Shown here: positions 51,836-60,717 of the stretch, in pieces
Layout of the letters: each line of letters starts with the position of its first letter
How positions within the stretch are numbered: position 1 is the stretch's first letter
Assembly (NCBI RefSeq): GCF_002454115.1
Contig: NZ_DKIH01000011.1
Span: forward strand, 69,346-133,345
Origin: Sphingopyxis sp. UBA6723
GTDB lineage: Bacteria > Pseudomonadota > Alphaproteobacteria > Sphingomonadales > Sphingomonadaceae
Direction: 5' to 3'
DNA length: 64,000 nucleotides
The notes under the pieces: generated by a model
What the model saw: only the letters and a program-made list of their open reading frames with translations
Databases searched by the model: none
Told to the model about the DNA's origin: nothing
Position numbers and translations under genes: made by a program

Positions 51836-52592
51836 TCAACGGCCACAGGGGCACCGTCGCGAACGCGGCGGTGCAGGCAAAGACACCGAAGGGGACCGAC
51901 CGCTGACCGAGCGGTCGGTCCCCTTTTCGTTGGACCACGAGCGCCCACACGATCCCGCCCAGGCTGGCGAGCAGCAGCGTCAGCGGCAGCGCCTGCCAGC
52001 CAATCCAGCACCCGATCGCGGCAACCAGCTTGGGATCGCCGCCGCCCATGCCGTCCCCACCGCGCGCACGCCGATAGGCCCAAGCGATCAGGGCAAGCGC
52101 GGCCCCACCGGCGAGCGCGCCGATCCAGCGGTCGAGCAGCGGCGCGCCGAGCAACGGACCCGCGAGCAACAACCCGACGATGGCCAGCAAAGCGCTCAGC
52201 CGATCAGGCAGCCAGAAATGCCGCGCGTCGAGCAGCGCAAGCGGCAGCAACATCCAGCCGAATAATGCCCACATCCAGCCGACCGTCCCCGGCATGATCA
52301 CCAGCGCCATTCCGCCGATCAGCATCGACCCCAACTCGACCCGCCAGTGAAACGGATCAATCGCTGCGCGGCACCTTCGACAACATCCACGCGCCACCAT
52401 CGCCGACACCAGCGGCACAAGATCGACCGCGCCAAGTACCCGCCCACAGCCATCGCACTGCGACCGCCCGAACACCGAACGCCCCGCGGGCCAGCGCAGC
52501 ACCAAAGTCGCGATAAAGCTGCCGACAACCAGTCCGATCAGTGCGGCAAAAGCGACGCCCATGCCAAAGGGCAAGGCATCGAGGACCGTCAC
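51822..52592 (-). CDS. gspO: Type II secretion prepilin peptidase GspO
   Basis: 256 residues, aspartic protease of family A24 with several membrane helices that removes the leader from the GspG-K pseudopilins and methylates them. Zinc cysteines CDGCG...CCRRC and the two catalytic Asp (LLDARHFWLPD and GGGDPKL) are present. The start is GTG at 52592, just past the gspN stop (52594); an upstream extension of the frame overlaps gspN. Residues about 222-236 are encoded by the hairpin that terminates pal on the other strand. Confidence 0.88.
   Translation of the reverse strand: MTVLDALPFGMGVAFAALIGLVVGSFIATLVLRWPAGRSVFGRSQCDGCGRVLGAVDLVPLVSAMVARGCCRRCRAAIDPFHWRVELGSMLIGGMALVIMPGTVGWMWALFGWMLLPLALLDARHFWLPDRLSALLAIVGLLLAGPLLGAPLLDRWIGALAGGAALALIAWAYRRARGGDGMGGGDPKLVAAIGCWIGWQALPLTLLLASLGGIVWALVVQRKGDRPLGQRSVPFGVFACTAAFATVPLWPLISGR
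51889..51927 (+). terminator. Intrinsic terminator of tol-pal, inside gspO
   Basis: GGGGACCGACCGCT (51891-51904) and its exact complement (51910-51923), extended by two A-T pairs, enclose the loop GACCG and are followed by TTTT. This is a perfect 16-bp stem 54 bases after the pal stop codon. The whole element is coding sequence of the opposite-strand gspO. Confidence 0.85.
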
Positions 52593-52593
52593 G

Positions 52594-53310
52594 TCAGAAG
52601 CGGCCCGTGGTCGCCAGCACGAAACCGCCCGAACCGGCCTTGAACCCCAGCATCGCCAGCGCCGCCGCCATCGCCGGATCGCGGTCGACATTGATCGCGA
52701 ACTGCGCGCGGTAAGCGCCGCTGCCGTCGAACGAAAGGGTCAGCCGTTCCATCCCCGACTGGCTCGCCAACGCCGCTTGGGCGCGGCCGTTCGCACAGGT
52801 CAGCGGTCCCGACAGCCCTCGCGACAGGTCGAGCCCCGCGATTGGGGCGCTGACCGCCAGCTGGATCCGACCGCTCGCCCGGGTGCATTTTCCGGCGCCG
52901 TCGAAGCGCAGCGTCGCACCCTCAAAGCGGATCGTATCGACCGGGATCATCCCCAGCCCGCCCGACATCGACGTCGTGCCATTGACGTCGGACACCCCGC
53001 GCGGGTTGCTGCCGTGCAGCCGCCCCGCCAGCGCGCCGAGCCGCTCGTCGGTGCGCGAAAAGGCAAGTTCGGTATTGCCGCCGAGCAGCGCCAGCGGCGA
53101 CAGGCTGGCGCGCACCGTGCCCAGCGGCAGCGCGCCTAGCCGCGCCTCGACCAGCTCGCCCGACCACACCGACCCGCGCACTTCGCGCGCCGTCACCCCG
53201 GCATCGGTCGCGCCCGACCACGCCAGCGCCAGCCGCATCGGGAAGGTCGCGACGATCAGGATCAGCGCCAGCACCAGCGCCGCGAAACCCCAGCGTTGCC
53301 GCACGCTCAT
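52594..53310 (-). CDS. gspN: Type II secretion protein GspN
   Basis: 238 residues: one N-terminal membrane helix (about 8-29) and a periplasmic domain with the GspN pattern (GSVWSGELVEARLGALPLG, LDLSRGLSGPLTCANGRAQ). An accessory component found in some type II systems. The start at 53310 is set by an ATGA overlap with gspM. Confidence 0.85.
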   Translation of the reverse strand: MSVRQRWGFAALVLALILIVATFPMRLALAWSGATDAGVTAREVRGSVWSGELVEARLGALPLGTVRASLSPLALLGGNTELAFSRTDERLGALAGRLHGSNPRGVSDVNGTTSMSGGLGMIPVDTIRFEGATLRFDGAGKCTRASGRIQLAVSAPIAGLDLSRGLSGPLTCANGRAQAALASQSGMERLTLSFDGSGAYRAQFAINVDRDPAMAAALAMLGFKAGSGGFVLATTGRF

Positions 53311-53789
53311 TGGCCGCCCTTTCTGAGTTCGGCGGTCAGCCCGACGGTACCGTCGGCGGCGGGGGTGATCGTCAATTGGTCGATGACAAAGCCCTGCCCC
53401 TCGAGCGACGCCAGCCAATCGGTGAGCACCGGCGCGCGCGCGGTGGCGATCGCGATTGTCGCCTGCCCCTGCCCGCGCGCCTCATTGCGGTCGAGCGTCA
53501 GCCCGATTTCGCTCGCCGACTGCGCCAGATATTGGTCAATGGCGACCGCATCGACCGCGGTCGCAACCGATTTCGCGGGCCGCGACGCCAGCAGCTGCAC
53601 CTTCGCCGCCACCCGTCCCTCGCGCTCAATCGCCGCGCGATGCTGGTTTTCGAGATCGACAATTGCCGCATAGGCCGGACGGCCAAGCCCCCACAGGATG
53701 ACGCCCAGCGCCAGAACCCCGGCGATGCCGACCAGCCAGCGTTCGCGCTGTGACAGCCCGAGCCACCAGTTTTTCAATCGCTCGGTCAT
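53307..53789 (-). CDS. gspM: Type II secretion inner-membrane protein GspM
   Basis: 160 residues: cytoplasmic tail, one membrane helix (about 19-37) after the typical NWWLGLSQRERWLV, a coiled stretch and a ferredoxin-like periplasmic domain. It works with GspL and GspF in the inner-membrane platform. Overlaps gspL by 4 bp. Confidence 0.88.
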   Translation of the reverse strand: MTERLKNWWLGLSQRERWLVGIAGVLALGVILWGLGRPAYAAIVDLENQHRAAIEREGRVAAKVQLLASRPAKSVATAVDAVAIDQYLAQSASEIGLTLDRNEARGQGQATIAIATARAPVLTDWLASLEGQGFVIDQLTITPAADGTVGLTAELRKGGQ

Positions 53790-54931
53790 GGCACCGCCCG
53801 GATCGTGATGTTCGCCATCTGCTGGCCGTCGCTACCCGCCATCGGCTGGGCGGTGACCCGGTAACCGCGGGCCTGGAGCGCGAGCAGCACCGCGTTGATG
53901 TCCTCGACCCGCGGCGCAGCCAGCGTGGTTGTCAGCGTGCCGTCGGTGCGATGCGACAGCGTCTTGAGCGCGACGCCGGGTGTGTCGCCCATCGCGTCGT
54001 ACAGCGCCGAGGCCGGAACCGAAAATGCCAGCGGACCGCCGCCCGCCGCCGCGAGCCGGCGATCGAGTTCGGCCTCTGCCGCGGTGGCGTCGGGCGCGGT
54101 GACCCCCGCCTTTTTCGCCATCGCGACGACCGCATCATCGGCGCGGCTGGTGTCGGACGACAGATGCACGGCATGGATGATCGGGATCAGCAGGCTGACG
54201 ATGAGCAGCGCGATCGCCAGCCGCTTGGCCAGCCGGAGCCGCGCCGGGTCGAGCGACCAGCTGCGCTTCGGCTTCCAACCACCGCTGAGCAAATCGAGCG
54301 GCGGCGAAGCCAGCGTCATCAGCAACGCCTCGCGCATCCGGTCGGGATCAAGCGGCGCAATTGGGTGACCGCCCGCGATCAGCGGGTCGAGTTCGGGATC
54401 GGACACATAGGCGTGATCCGCCGCCCGCACGATCTGCTCGCCGCCAACCTCGGCGGACCACAGGCTGTCAGGTTCGGGCGGCGGCACCGCGGCAGCCGCC
54501 GGGATGATCGCCGCGGGCGAAAGGTCGCGCGCCTTGAGCCAATCGGTCCACGCGGTCATCGCCGCGTGCGTCGTCACCGCCACCGGCACCGCCTGCCCCG
54601 CCTCAATCGGCTGACCCGCGACGATATGCAGCAAAGCGCCGTCGCCCAGACTGTCCTTTAACGTATCAACCCGTGCCGCCGATGCCGCCTGCGCCGGGGC
54701 CGCATCGGGATAATGCCGCCAGCGCAAAGGCACGTCGGCGGCGGGCGCCAGCGCGATCAGCCGGTCGTCTGGACTATCATCCTGCGGCTTTTCCCACGCG
54801 TCGACCCAGCCATCGTCCTGCCCGCTGTCCACAATGATACCATCGTCGACACGCAGCCAAGCAGGCGGAGGCGCATTCTCGTCACCCAGCGTCGCCACCG
54901 GCGGCAACCACAGAACCAAAGTGCGGCTCAT
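53786..54931 (-). CDS. gspL: Type II secretion inner-membrane protein GspL
   Basis: 381 residues. An actin-like cytoplasmic domain (about 1-225) recruits the GspE ATPase; a membrane helix at about 235-255 (LAIALLIVSLLIPIIHAV) leads to a small periplasmic domain. The N-terminus starts MSRTLVLWLPP. TGATATG links its start to the gspK stop. Confidence 0.9.
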   Translation of the reverse strand: MSRTLVLWLPPVATLGDENAPPPAWLRVDDGIIVDSGQDDGWVDAWEKPQDDSPDDRLIALAPAADVPLRWRHYPDAAPAQAASAARVDTLKDSLGDGALLHIVAGQPIEAGQAVPVAVTTHAAMTAWTDWLKARDLSPAAIIPAAAAVPPPEPDSLWSAEVGGEQIVRAADHAYVSDPELDPLIAGGHPIAPLDPDRMREALLMTLASPPLDLLSGGWKPKRSWSLDPARLRLAKRLAIALLIVSLLIPIIHAVHLSSDTSRADDAVVAMAKKAGVTAPDATAAEAELDRRLAAAGGGPLAFSVPASALYDAMGDTPGVALKTLSHRTDGTLTTTLAAPRVEDINAVLLALQARGYRVTAQPMAGSDGQQMANITIRAVP

Positions 54932-54932
54932 A

Positions 54933-55940
54933 TCAGTCGCTTTCGCCCCAGCTTCGTCGGACGATCACCGGGGGCGCCTGTCCAGCGGACGGCGCGCCGC
55001 CGTTGGCGTCGATGAGCGAAACTGCCGTCAAAAACCCGTCCCCCATCGTCACATTCGTCGTCAGCGTCAGCCAGCGGCTGGTCACCCCAGCCTGTTCGGC
55101 CACCTCGGTCGGCGGGTCGAACTGCGCGAGCGGGCCTGACTCCCAGAATCGCACGCTGCTGCCATAGCCGCCCGCGGGGCGCGCCACCAGCGCTGCACGG
55201 GAGTCGGCGAGCGTCATTTCACCGGGCAGCAGCATCGCCACCAGCGGCGCCTGTTCTGGCGCCAGCGTGTTGACGTTCAGCCGCACCGGGTCGGTCACGG
55301 GCAACACGCAGATCCAGGGTTTGAGCCGCGCGTAAATTTTGGGGCTAACGCCGCGGACGGCGCGCAATTCGCTGATATCGGCCATCTTGCGGTTCGCGGC
55401 CAGATAGGCGCCGGGCAGCGACCGATAGACATTGTCCTCGGCGCCGAGCGGGCCGTCGTTGCTGTCGCTGTCGATCCAGTCGGCGGTGGCGCCAGCAATT
55501 GCCTGCGCTTGCGCGGCGTCGATCCCGAGCAACACCATCAACTCGCCGAACTGGCGCATCGACCCCGATCGCTGGCTGAATCGTCCCGGTACTGTCTCAG
55601 CAACCAGGCTGTTGAGGTTGAAGCAATTGTTCGCGTCGGACAGCCGCGCGCTGCCGCTCCCGTTCGGCAACGGCAAGACGAACTCGCGCCCCAGCCACCC
55701 GCCCGCGAGCGTCAACTTCGCGGGGTCGCGCCCGACCAGATCGGCGACGCGGCGCAGCGCGATCTGCTCGGCGGCAAAGCTATAAGCCCGGCCTTGGTCG
55801 ACCGTCGCCGCGCTGCCGGCGATCCGCGTCGCCAGCGTCAGCCGGTCGAGCGCGGTCGCCGCGATCACCGCCATCACTGCGACAAGCAGCAATACGGTGA
55901 GCAGCGCAGCACCGCGCTCATTGAGCGGACGGCGGATCAT
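54933..55940 (-). CDS. gspK: Type II secretion minor pseudopilin GspK
   Basis: 335 residues. Prepilin leader MIRRPLNERG, then AALLTVLLLVAVM without the usual Glu5, as normal for GspK, which caps the pseudopilus tip. The body has the GspK helix-rich insertion (DWIDSDSNDGPLGAEDNVY, LRAVRGVSPKIYARL, LNVNTLAPEQAP). The start at 55940 is fixed by ATGA overlap with gspJ. Confidence 0.93.
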   Translation of the reverse strand: MIRRPLNERGAALLTVLLLVAVMAVIAATALDRLTLATRIAGSAATVDQGRAYSFAAEQIALRRVADLVGRDPAKLTLAGGWLGREFVLPLPNGSGSARLSDANNCFNLNSLVAETVPGRFSQRSGSMRQFGELMVLLGIDAAQAQAIAGATADWIDSDSNDGPLGAEDNVYRSLPGAYLAANRKMADISELRAVRGVSPKIYARLKPWICVLPVTDPVRLNVNTLAPEQAPLVAMLLPGEMTLADSRAALVARPAGGYGSSVRFWESGPLAQFDPPTEVAEQAGVTSRWLTLTTNVTMGDGFLTAVSLIDANGGAPSAGQAPPVIVRRSWGESD

Positions 55941-56686
55941 GGCGCCGGGTTCTCGGCCACCGTGGGCGGGGGCGGCAGCGTCGGCGCGGTCAGGAACAAC
56001 ATCGTCAGCGCCTCCCGCCCGCTGCGCGACACCCGCACCTCGACCGCGCGCGGAAGGCGGTCGCCGGGTTCGGAGCTCCAGCTGTCGCCCCAATTGCCGG
56101 TGTCGTCGCGATAGCGCACCGCGACCGTGGCGACATCGCGCAAGAGCCGGTCGCCTTCGCTCAGCGCGGTGCCGTCGAGCATCGGTTGCGTCGCGCGCCG
56201 CCATTCGCGGCCGACGAGGGCATAAGCGACCCGTTCGACTGCGGGACGCGGCGACCCGTCGAGCGCCGCTGCGCCGCCATGGACGAAGGCAAAGCCCGTC
56301 GATGACCCGACGAAGGCAGGCACCGCCTCGCCCGCCGGCCCTCGCGTCGATCGCTGGACCGCCTGCGCCAGATCATTCGCCATCACCGCGCGCAGGCGGT
56401 TGATCCCGCCCATCGCCTTTAGCCGCGTCTGGACCGCATCCTGCGTATCAACGCTGCTGCGCAGCAACCCGACACCGATCGCCGCGATTGCCGCGAACAG
56501 CGACAGCGCGACGAGCATTTCGATCAGGGTGAAACCGCTTTGGCCCCCGAAATCTCGGGTCTCCCCTTTTTCCGTTTGTGCTGAGCTTGTCGAAGGGCTG
56601 TTCTTTCTTTTCGACGTCGCAAAGAAAGAACAGCCCTTCGACAAGCTCAGGGCGAATGGGATCGGGGGGTGAGTACCAAACCTCAT
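55937..56686 (-). CDS. gspJ: Type II secretion minor pseudopilin GspJ, with an unusually long leader
   Basis: 249 residues. The pilin signature QSG|FTLIEMLVALSL places the peptidase cut after Gly51, with Glu56 as Glu5. The usual leader is under about 25 residues; here residues about 11-37 (starting FALSLSKG) are encoded by both arms of the dispersed inverted repeat at 56581-56650. The ATG at 56686 overlaps the gspI stop (ATGA), and no other ATG lies between it and the pilin motif (one TTG at codon 15 is in the repeat). The rest is a normal GspJ body. Confidence 0.88.
   Translation of the reverse strand: MRFGTHPPIPFALSLSKGCSFFATSKRKNSPSTSSAQTEKGETRDFGGQSGFTLIEMLVALSLFAAIAAIGVGLLRSSVDTQDAVQTRLKAMGGINRLRAVMANDLAQAVQRSTRGPAGEAVPAFVGSSTGFAFVHGGAAALDGSPRPAVERVAYALVGREWRRATQPMLDGTALSEGDRLLRDVATVAVRYRDDTGNWGDSWSSEPGDRLPRAVEVRVSRSGREALTMLFLTAPTLPPPPTVAENPAP
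56581..56650. repeat. Dispersed inverted repeat, family E, inside the gspJ leader
   Basis: A perfect 30-bp inverted repeat (outer part CTGAGCTTGTCGAAGGGCTG, inner TTCTTTCTTT) with a 10-base loop. It lies within the 5' coding part of gspJ in an open frame. CTGAGCTTGTCGAAGGG is a commonly dispersed sphingomonad repeat word, from general knowledge. Confidence 0.9.
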
Positions 56687-57060
56687 CGGCTTGGCCGGAT
56701 AATCGTCAGCGCGGCCTGCCCGCGTCCGCTTTCGGGGCGGACGATCAGGTCGATGCGCAGCAGGCTGTCGTCGGCGGTCCGCGCCACCCGCTGTTCGACG
56801 CGCCAGTTGCGCCCGGCGTTGGCGACGCCGATCGCGCTGTTGCCGATCGTTGGGGGTGCCGGATCGGTCCACAGTTCCACCGCGCGGTTCTGCGCAACGA
56901 TGCCAGCGATCGTGCTTTCGTCAAGGTCGCCCGCGGTGCGCACCGCAAAGGCGTCGAGGCGGACGAGCGTCAGCGCGGCGATGCTGATGACGCTGAGTGC
57001 GACGAGCATTTCGAGCAGGGTGAAGCCGCTTTGCGTTTCTTTGGCACGCTCATTCGCCAC
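56683..57060 (-). CDS. gspI: Type II secretion minor pseudopilin GspI
   Basis: 125 residues: short leader ending in TQSG|FTLLEMLVALSVISIAALTLV with Glu5. The start is taken as GTG 57060 (VANERAKE), inside the end of gspH; a longer frame to 57108 would overlap gspH further. Second subunit of the tip complex. Confidence 0.9.
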   Translation of the reverse strand: MANERAKETQSGFTLLEMLVALSVISIAALTLVRLDAFAVRTAGDLDESTIAGIVAQNRAVELWTDPAPPTIGNSAIGVANAGRNWRVEQRVARTADDSLLRIDLIVRPESGRGQAALTIIRPSR

Positions 57061-57532
57061 GGCTGACCTCCCCGGTCGCTGACACACGCACGATCTCGCG
57101 CGCATCACCGCCGCTCAGCACAATGACCTGGGGGGTCGGGCTGGTGCCGACGCGGTCGAACAGGATGCGCGCCGCGCCCTGTCCGTCGCCCGCGGCAAAA
57201 CGGACGTCGTCTGGCCAGTTGCGCTGTGCAAAAGCGCGGCCGGGCAGCGGCTGCCATTCGCCCGCGATCCGCCGCTCGAATCCGTAACCCGAGGGAGCGA
57301 AGTTGACCGCAACGCTGCGCCCTTCGATCACCGCAATGTCGCGTGCGCCGGCCAACCGGGCGGCGAGCCGGTCGGCTTCGCTGCGCACGCTGCGATCTTC
57401 GCCGGGGATCGTCAGCACGACGGCGGTCGCGGCCAGCGCCATGATAGCCAGCACCACCATCAGTTCGACGAGTGTGAAACCATTGGCCTCGCGACGCGCG
57501 CGCGCCTTAGCCTTCGCTGCGAATATCCGCAT
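57050..57532 (-). CDS. gspH: Type II secretion minor pseudopilin GspH
   Basis: 160 residues with leader MRIFAAKAKARARREANG and FTLVELMVVLAIMALAATAVV. The body has the GspH/FimT fold (ADRLAARLAGARDIAVIEGRSVAVNF). The start at 57532 lies 26 bp inside gspG; a longer frame to 57565 exists. Confidence 0.9.
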   Translation of the reverse strand: MRIFAAKAKARARREANGFTLVELMVVLAIMALAATAVVLTIPGEDRSVRSEADRLAARLAGARDIAVIEGRSVAVNFAPSGYGFERRIAGEWQPLPGRAFAQRNWPDDVRFAAGDGQGAARILFDRVGTSPTPQVIVLSGGDAREIVRVSATGEVSRGE

Positions 57533-58013
57533 TGTCGTCGGTCCCGCCGGGGGCACCGTCGGCACCGAGCGACCAGACGTCGAACGCCTTCCCGTTCGGC
57601 CCGGGCGCCTGATAATTATAGGGACGTCCCCACGGATCCGCGGGCAGCTTCTTAATATAGCCGCCGCGGCGGTACCGCTCGGGCTGCGCGAGCGACGGCG
57701 GCGGCGTGCTGAGCGCGTTCAGCCCGTCGGTCGACGCCGGATAGGTCAAATTGTCGAGACGATATTGTTCGAGCGCTGTCTCCAGCGTCGCGATATCGGC
57801 CTTGGCCTTGGTCACCATTGCGCGGTCCTGGCTGGGCAGGACGTTGATCATCACCACGGTGGCGAGCAGTCCGATGATGAAGATGACGACCATCAGCTCC
57901 GTCAGGGTAAAGCCGCGCTCGTCGCGTTTGCGGCGGCGGTGGACCGGCGCGCGACCCTCCCCCGAGAAGGAGGTGTCGAGCATCAGGCGAATGAAAAGCT
58001 GCATCAGCGACAT
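57507..58013 (-). CDS. gspG: Type II secretion major pseudopilin GspG
   Basis: 168 residues. Pilin signature RDERG|FTLTELMVVIFIIGLLATVV, then the GspG calcium-site region (DPWGRPYNYQAPGPNGKAFDVWSLGADG). From the ATG at 58013 the leader would be 34 residues; a Met at codon 11 (57983) would give 24. The start sits directly after two stop codons ending gspF. Confidence 0.95.
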   Translation of the reverse strand: MSLMQLFIRLMLDTSFSGEGRAPVHRRRKRDERGFTLTELMVVIFIIGLLATVVMINVLPSQDRAMVTKAKADIATLETALEQYRLDNLTYPASTDGLNALSTPPPSLAQPERYRRGGYIKKLPADPWGRPYNYQAPGPNGKAFDVWSLGADGAPGGTDDNADIRSEG

Positions 58014-58016
58014 TTA

Positions 58017-59231
58017 TTATATTCCGGCAAGATTCTGCAACTGAAGGATCGGCAGCAGAATGGCGAGGATGATCAGGGCAACGCATGACCCCATAAGGAC
58101 TATTATGACAGGTTCGAGTAACGCCATCGAAGCCGCCGTGAAGCGGTCGAATTCGCGCTCCAGATAATCGGCGGCGCGTTCGAGCATGACTTCCAGCCTT
58201 CCGGCGCTTTCGCCGCTGGCGGTCATGTAAACGAGCAGCGGCGGGAACACCCCGGCATCGCGGAGTGCGGCGGACAGGCTGCCCCCGGCGCGGACCTGAT
58301 CAACGATCGCTGCGGTGGCGCTGGCGAGCGCGGCGTTGCGGATCGTCGGCAGGGTCAGGCGCAGGCCGTCGACGAGCGGCAGGCGGCTCGACACCATCGT
58401 CGCCAAGGTGCGCGCAAAGCGCGCCGCATAGAGATCGCGAAGCAGGCGCCCGAACAGCGGCAGCCGCAGCAGCCGCGCATCGACCCGCGCCTTGAACGCC
58501 GGTCGGCGCATTGCGGAGACCCAGCCAAAACTCGCCGCCGCAATCAGCAGTGCAATCAGCCACCACCAGTTGGCGGCAAAGCTGGAGATCGCGATCACCG
58601 CGCGGGTCAGGAACGGCAACTGCTGGCCAACGTCGGTAAATTGTTCGACGACGCGCGGGACGACAAAGATCATCAGCGCCGCCACGACGCCGATTGCGAC
58701 GACCGCCAGCACGATTGGGTAAGCGAGCGCCGCGATCAGTTTGCCGCGCACCTCGGCCTGACGTTCGAGCAGATCGGCGAGGCGCGCGAGAATCGTTGTC
58801 AGGCTGCCCGTCGTTTCGCCCGCCGCAACCATGGCGCGATAGAGCGGCGGGAAGCTGGCGGGCTGGCGCGCCATTGCGTCAGCGAGGCGGCGGCCTTCGA
58901 GAAGCCCGGCATGGACGTCGCCGATGATGGTGCGGGCGCTCTCGGCCTCGCTCTGCCGGGTCAAGGTCCGCAGCGCCTCTTCGAGCGGCGCGACTTCGGC
59001 CAGCGTCGCCAGCTGGCGGGTGAACAGTGCAAGGTCTTTGCTGCTGAGCCGCACGCGGCGGAACGCGAGCAGCGACCGGCTGGCGGGCTTCGCGCCCGCC
59101 GCCTCGACCGCGACGATGTGGAATTTGCGCCGCACCAGATCGGCGCGGGCGGCATCGTCGTTGGCGGCGGTCAGCCGCCCCTTGCGCTCGCGGCCTTGTG
59201 GATCGATCGCCACATAGCGATAATCAGGCAT
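58017..59231 (-). CDS. gspF: Type II secretion inner-membrane platform protein GspF
   Basis: 404 residues, two repeated GspF cytoplasmic domains (LFTRQLATLAEVAPLEEALRTL and RFARTLATMVSSRLPLVDGL) each followed by membrane helices (three in total). It transmits ATPase movement to the pseudopilus. Overlaps gspE by 8 bp. Confidence 0.97.
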   Translation of the reverse strand: MPDYRYVAIDPQGRERKGRLTAANDDAARADLVRRKFHIVAVEAAGAKPASRSLLAFRRVRLSSKDLALFTRQLATLAEVAPLEEALRTLTRQSEAESARTIIGDVHAGLLEGRRLADAMARQPASFPPLYRAMVAAGETTGSLTTILARLADLLERQAEVRGKLIAALAYPIVLAVVAIGVVAALMIFVVPRVVEQFTDVGQQLPFLTRAVIAISSFAANWWWLIALLIAAASFGWVSAMRRPAFKARVDARLLRLPLFGRLLRDLYAARFARTLATMVSSRLPLVDGLRLTLPTIRNAALASATAAIVDQVRAGGSLSAALRDAGVFPPLLVYMTASGESAGRLEVMLERAADYLEREFDRFTAASMALLEPVIIVLMGSCVALIILAILLPILQLQNLAGI

Positions 59232-60717
59232 CGATTTCCTCGCGCCGCGCGATGCGGATCGCCTCTTCGGCAGTTGTCAGCCCCTTGGCGACCATCGCGC
59301 GCGCTGCCGAGGCGAGCGTCGGCGATTTCAGGAAGGCGTGGCGCGTGATCATCGCCTCGTCGCCGCCATTGTAGATATAGCGGCGGACGGTGTCGTCGAC
59401 CTTGATCGCCTCGAACACGCCGATCCGGCCTTTATAGCCGGTGCCGCCGCACTGCTCGCATCCTTTGGGGCGCCAGATGACGGTGCCGATGTCGAGCCCC
59501 AGCATCGCGGCGACGCTGTTGTCGGCCTGCACCGGTTCGCGGCAATGGTCGCAAAGTTTACGGACCAGCCGCTGCGCGATGACGGCGCGCAGGGTCGAGG
59601 CGAGCAGGAAGGGTTCGACTTTCAGATCCTTCAGGCGGGTTATCGCACCGACGGCATCATTGGTGTGGACGGTCGACAGCACCAAGTGGCCGGTCAGCGA
59701 CGCCTGCACCGCAATGTCGGCGGTTTCGCGGTCGCGGATTTCGCCGACCATCACGACGTCGGGATCCTGGCGCAGGATCGCGCGCAGGCCGGCGGCGAAA
59801 TCGAGCCCAACCTTGCTGTTCACCTGCGTCTGGCCGACCCCGTCTACGGCATATTCGACCGGATCCTCGACGGTCAGGATATTGCGCTGGCCGTCGTTGA
59901 GTTGCTTGAGCGCGGCATAGAGCGTCGTCGTCTTGCCCGAACCGGTTGGGCCGGTGACCAGGATGATGCCATTGGGCTCGGCGAGCGCCTCGCGCAAAAT
60001 CTGGTCCGAGGTGCCCGACAGGCCGAGGACGTCGAAATCGATCCCCGCCGCATCCTTGTCGAGAATACGCATCACGACGCGTTCGCCCGCGCGGCTGGGC
60101 AGGGTCGAGACGCGGACGTCGACCGCCTTGCCCGCGAGCGTCAGCCCGATGCGGCCGTCCTGCGGCACGCGGCGCTCGGCGATGTCGAGGCGTGCCATCA
60201 CCTTGATGCGGCTGACCACCACGGGCGCGACGTGCGGGGGCATGCGCAGATGTTCGCGCAGCACGCCGTCGGTGCGCATGCGGACGACCAGCCCGCTTTC
60301 ATAGGGTTCGATATGGATATCGCTGACCCCCTGCCGCACCGCCTCGGCGATGATCGCGTTGATCAGCCGGATTGCGGGAGCATCGTCGGCGCTGTCGAGC
60401 AGGTCTTCGGCGCTGGGCAGGCTGAAGTCGATGTCGTTGTTGCCGACCGACCCCGCCATCGCCGCCGCCGAACTATCGACGGCATAATGGTCCGACAGCA
60501 GCCGGTCGAAGTCCGCGACGCTCGCGGTTGCAACGCGCAGCGGCTGCGCCAGATAGCGCTTTACCTCAATCAGCACCGCGGGATCGGCATCCTCACGCAA
60601 GGTCGCGAGCCACGCCCCGCCCTCGCCCGGCGCGATCACGACACCGTGCGCGCGAGCAAAGCCATAGGGAATATCGACCGGCGCTGCGGGCGCGACGATC
60701 GGTTCGGGATCGCTCAC
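59224..60717 (-). CDS. gspE: Type II secretion ATPase GspE
   Basis: 497 residues. Walker A VTGPTGSGKTTTLYAAL, Asp box VEDPVEYAVDGVGQTQV, Walker B DPDVVMVGEIRDRETADIA, His box LVLSTVHTNDA, and the four-Cys zinc motif (LCDHC...CEQCGGTGYKGR). An N-terminal domain binds GspL. Overlaps gspD by 4 bp. Confidence 0.98.
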   Translation of the reverse strand: MSDPEPIVAPAAPVDIPYGFARAHGVVIAPGEGGAWLATLREDADPAVLIEVKRYLAQPLRVATASVADFDRLLSDHYAVDSSAAAMAGSVGNNDIDFSLPSAEDLLDSADDAPAIRLINAIIAEAVRQGVSDIHIEPYESGLVVRMRTDGVLREHLRMPPHVAPVVVSRIKVMARLDIAERRVPQDGRIGLTLAGKAVDVRVSTLPSRAGERVVMRILDKDAAGIDFDVLGLSGTSDQILREALAEPNGIILVTGPTGSGKTTTLYAALKQLNDGQRNILTVEDPVEYAVDGVGQTQVNSKVGLDFAAGLRAILRQDPDVVMVGEIRDRETADIAVQASLTGHLVLSTVHTNDAVGAITRLKDLKVEPFLLASTLRAVIAQRLVRKLCDHCREPVQADNSVAAMLGLDIGTVIWRPKGCEQCGGTGYKGRIGVFEAIKVDDTVRRYIYNGGDEAMITRHAFLKSPTLASAARAMVAKGLTTAEEAIRIARREEIDA

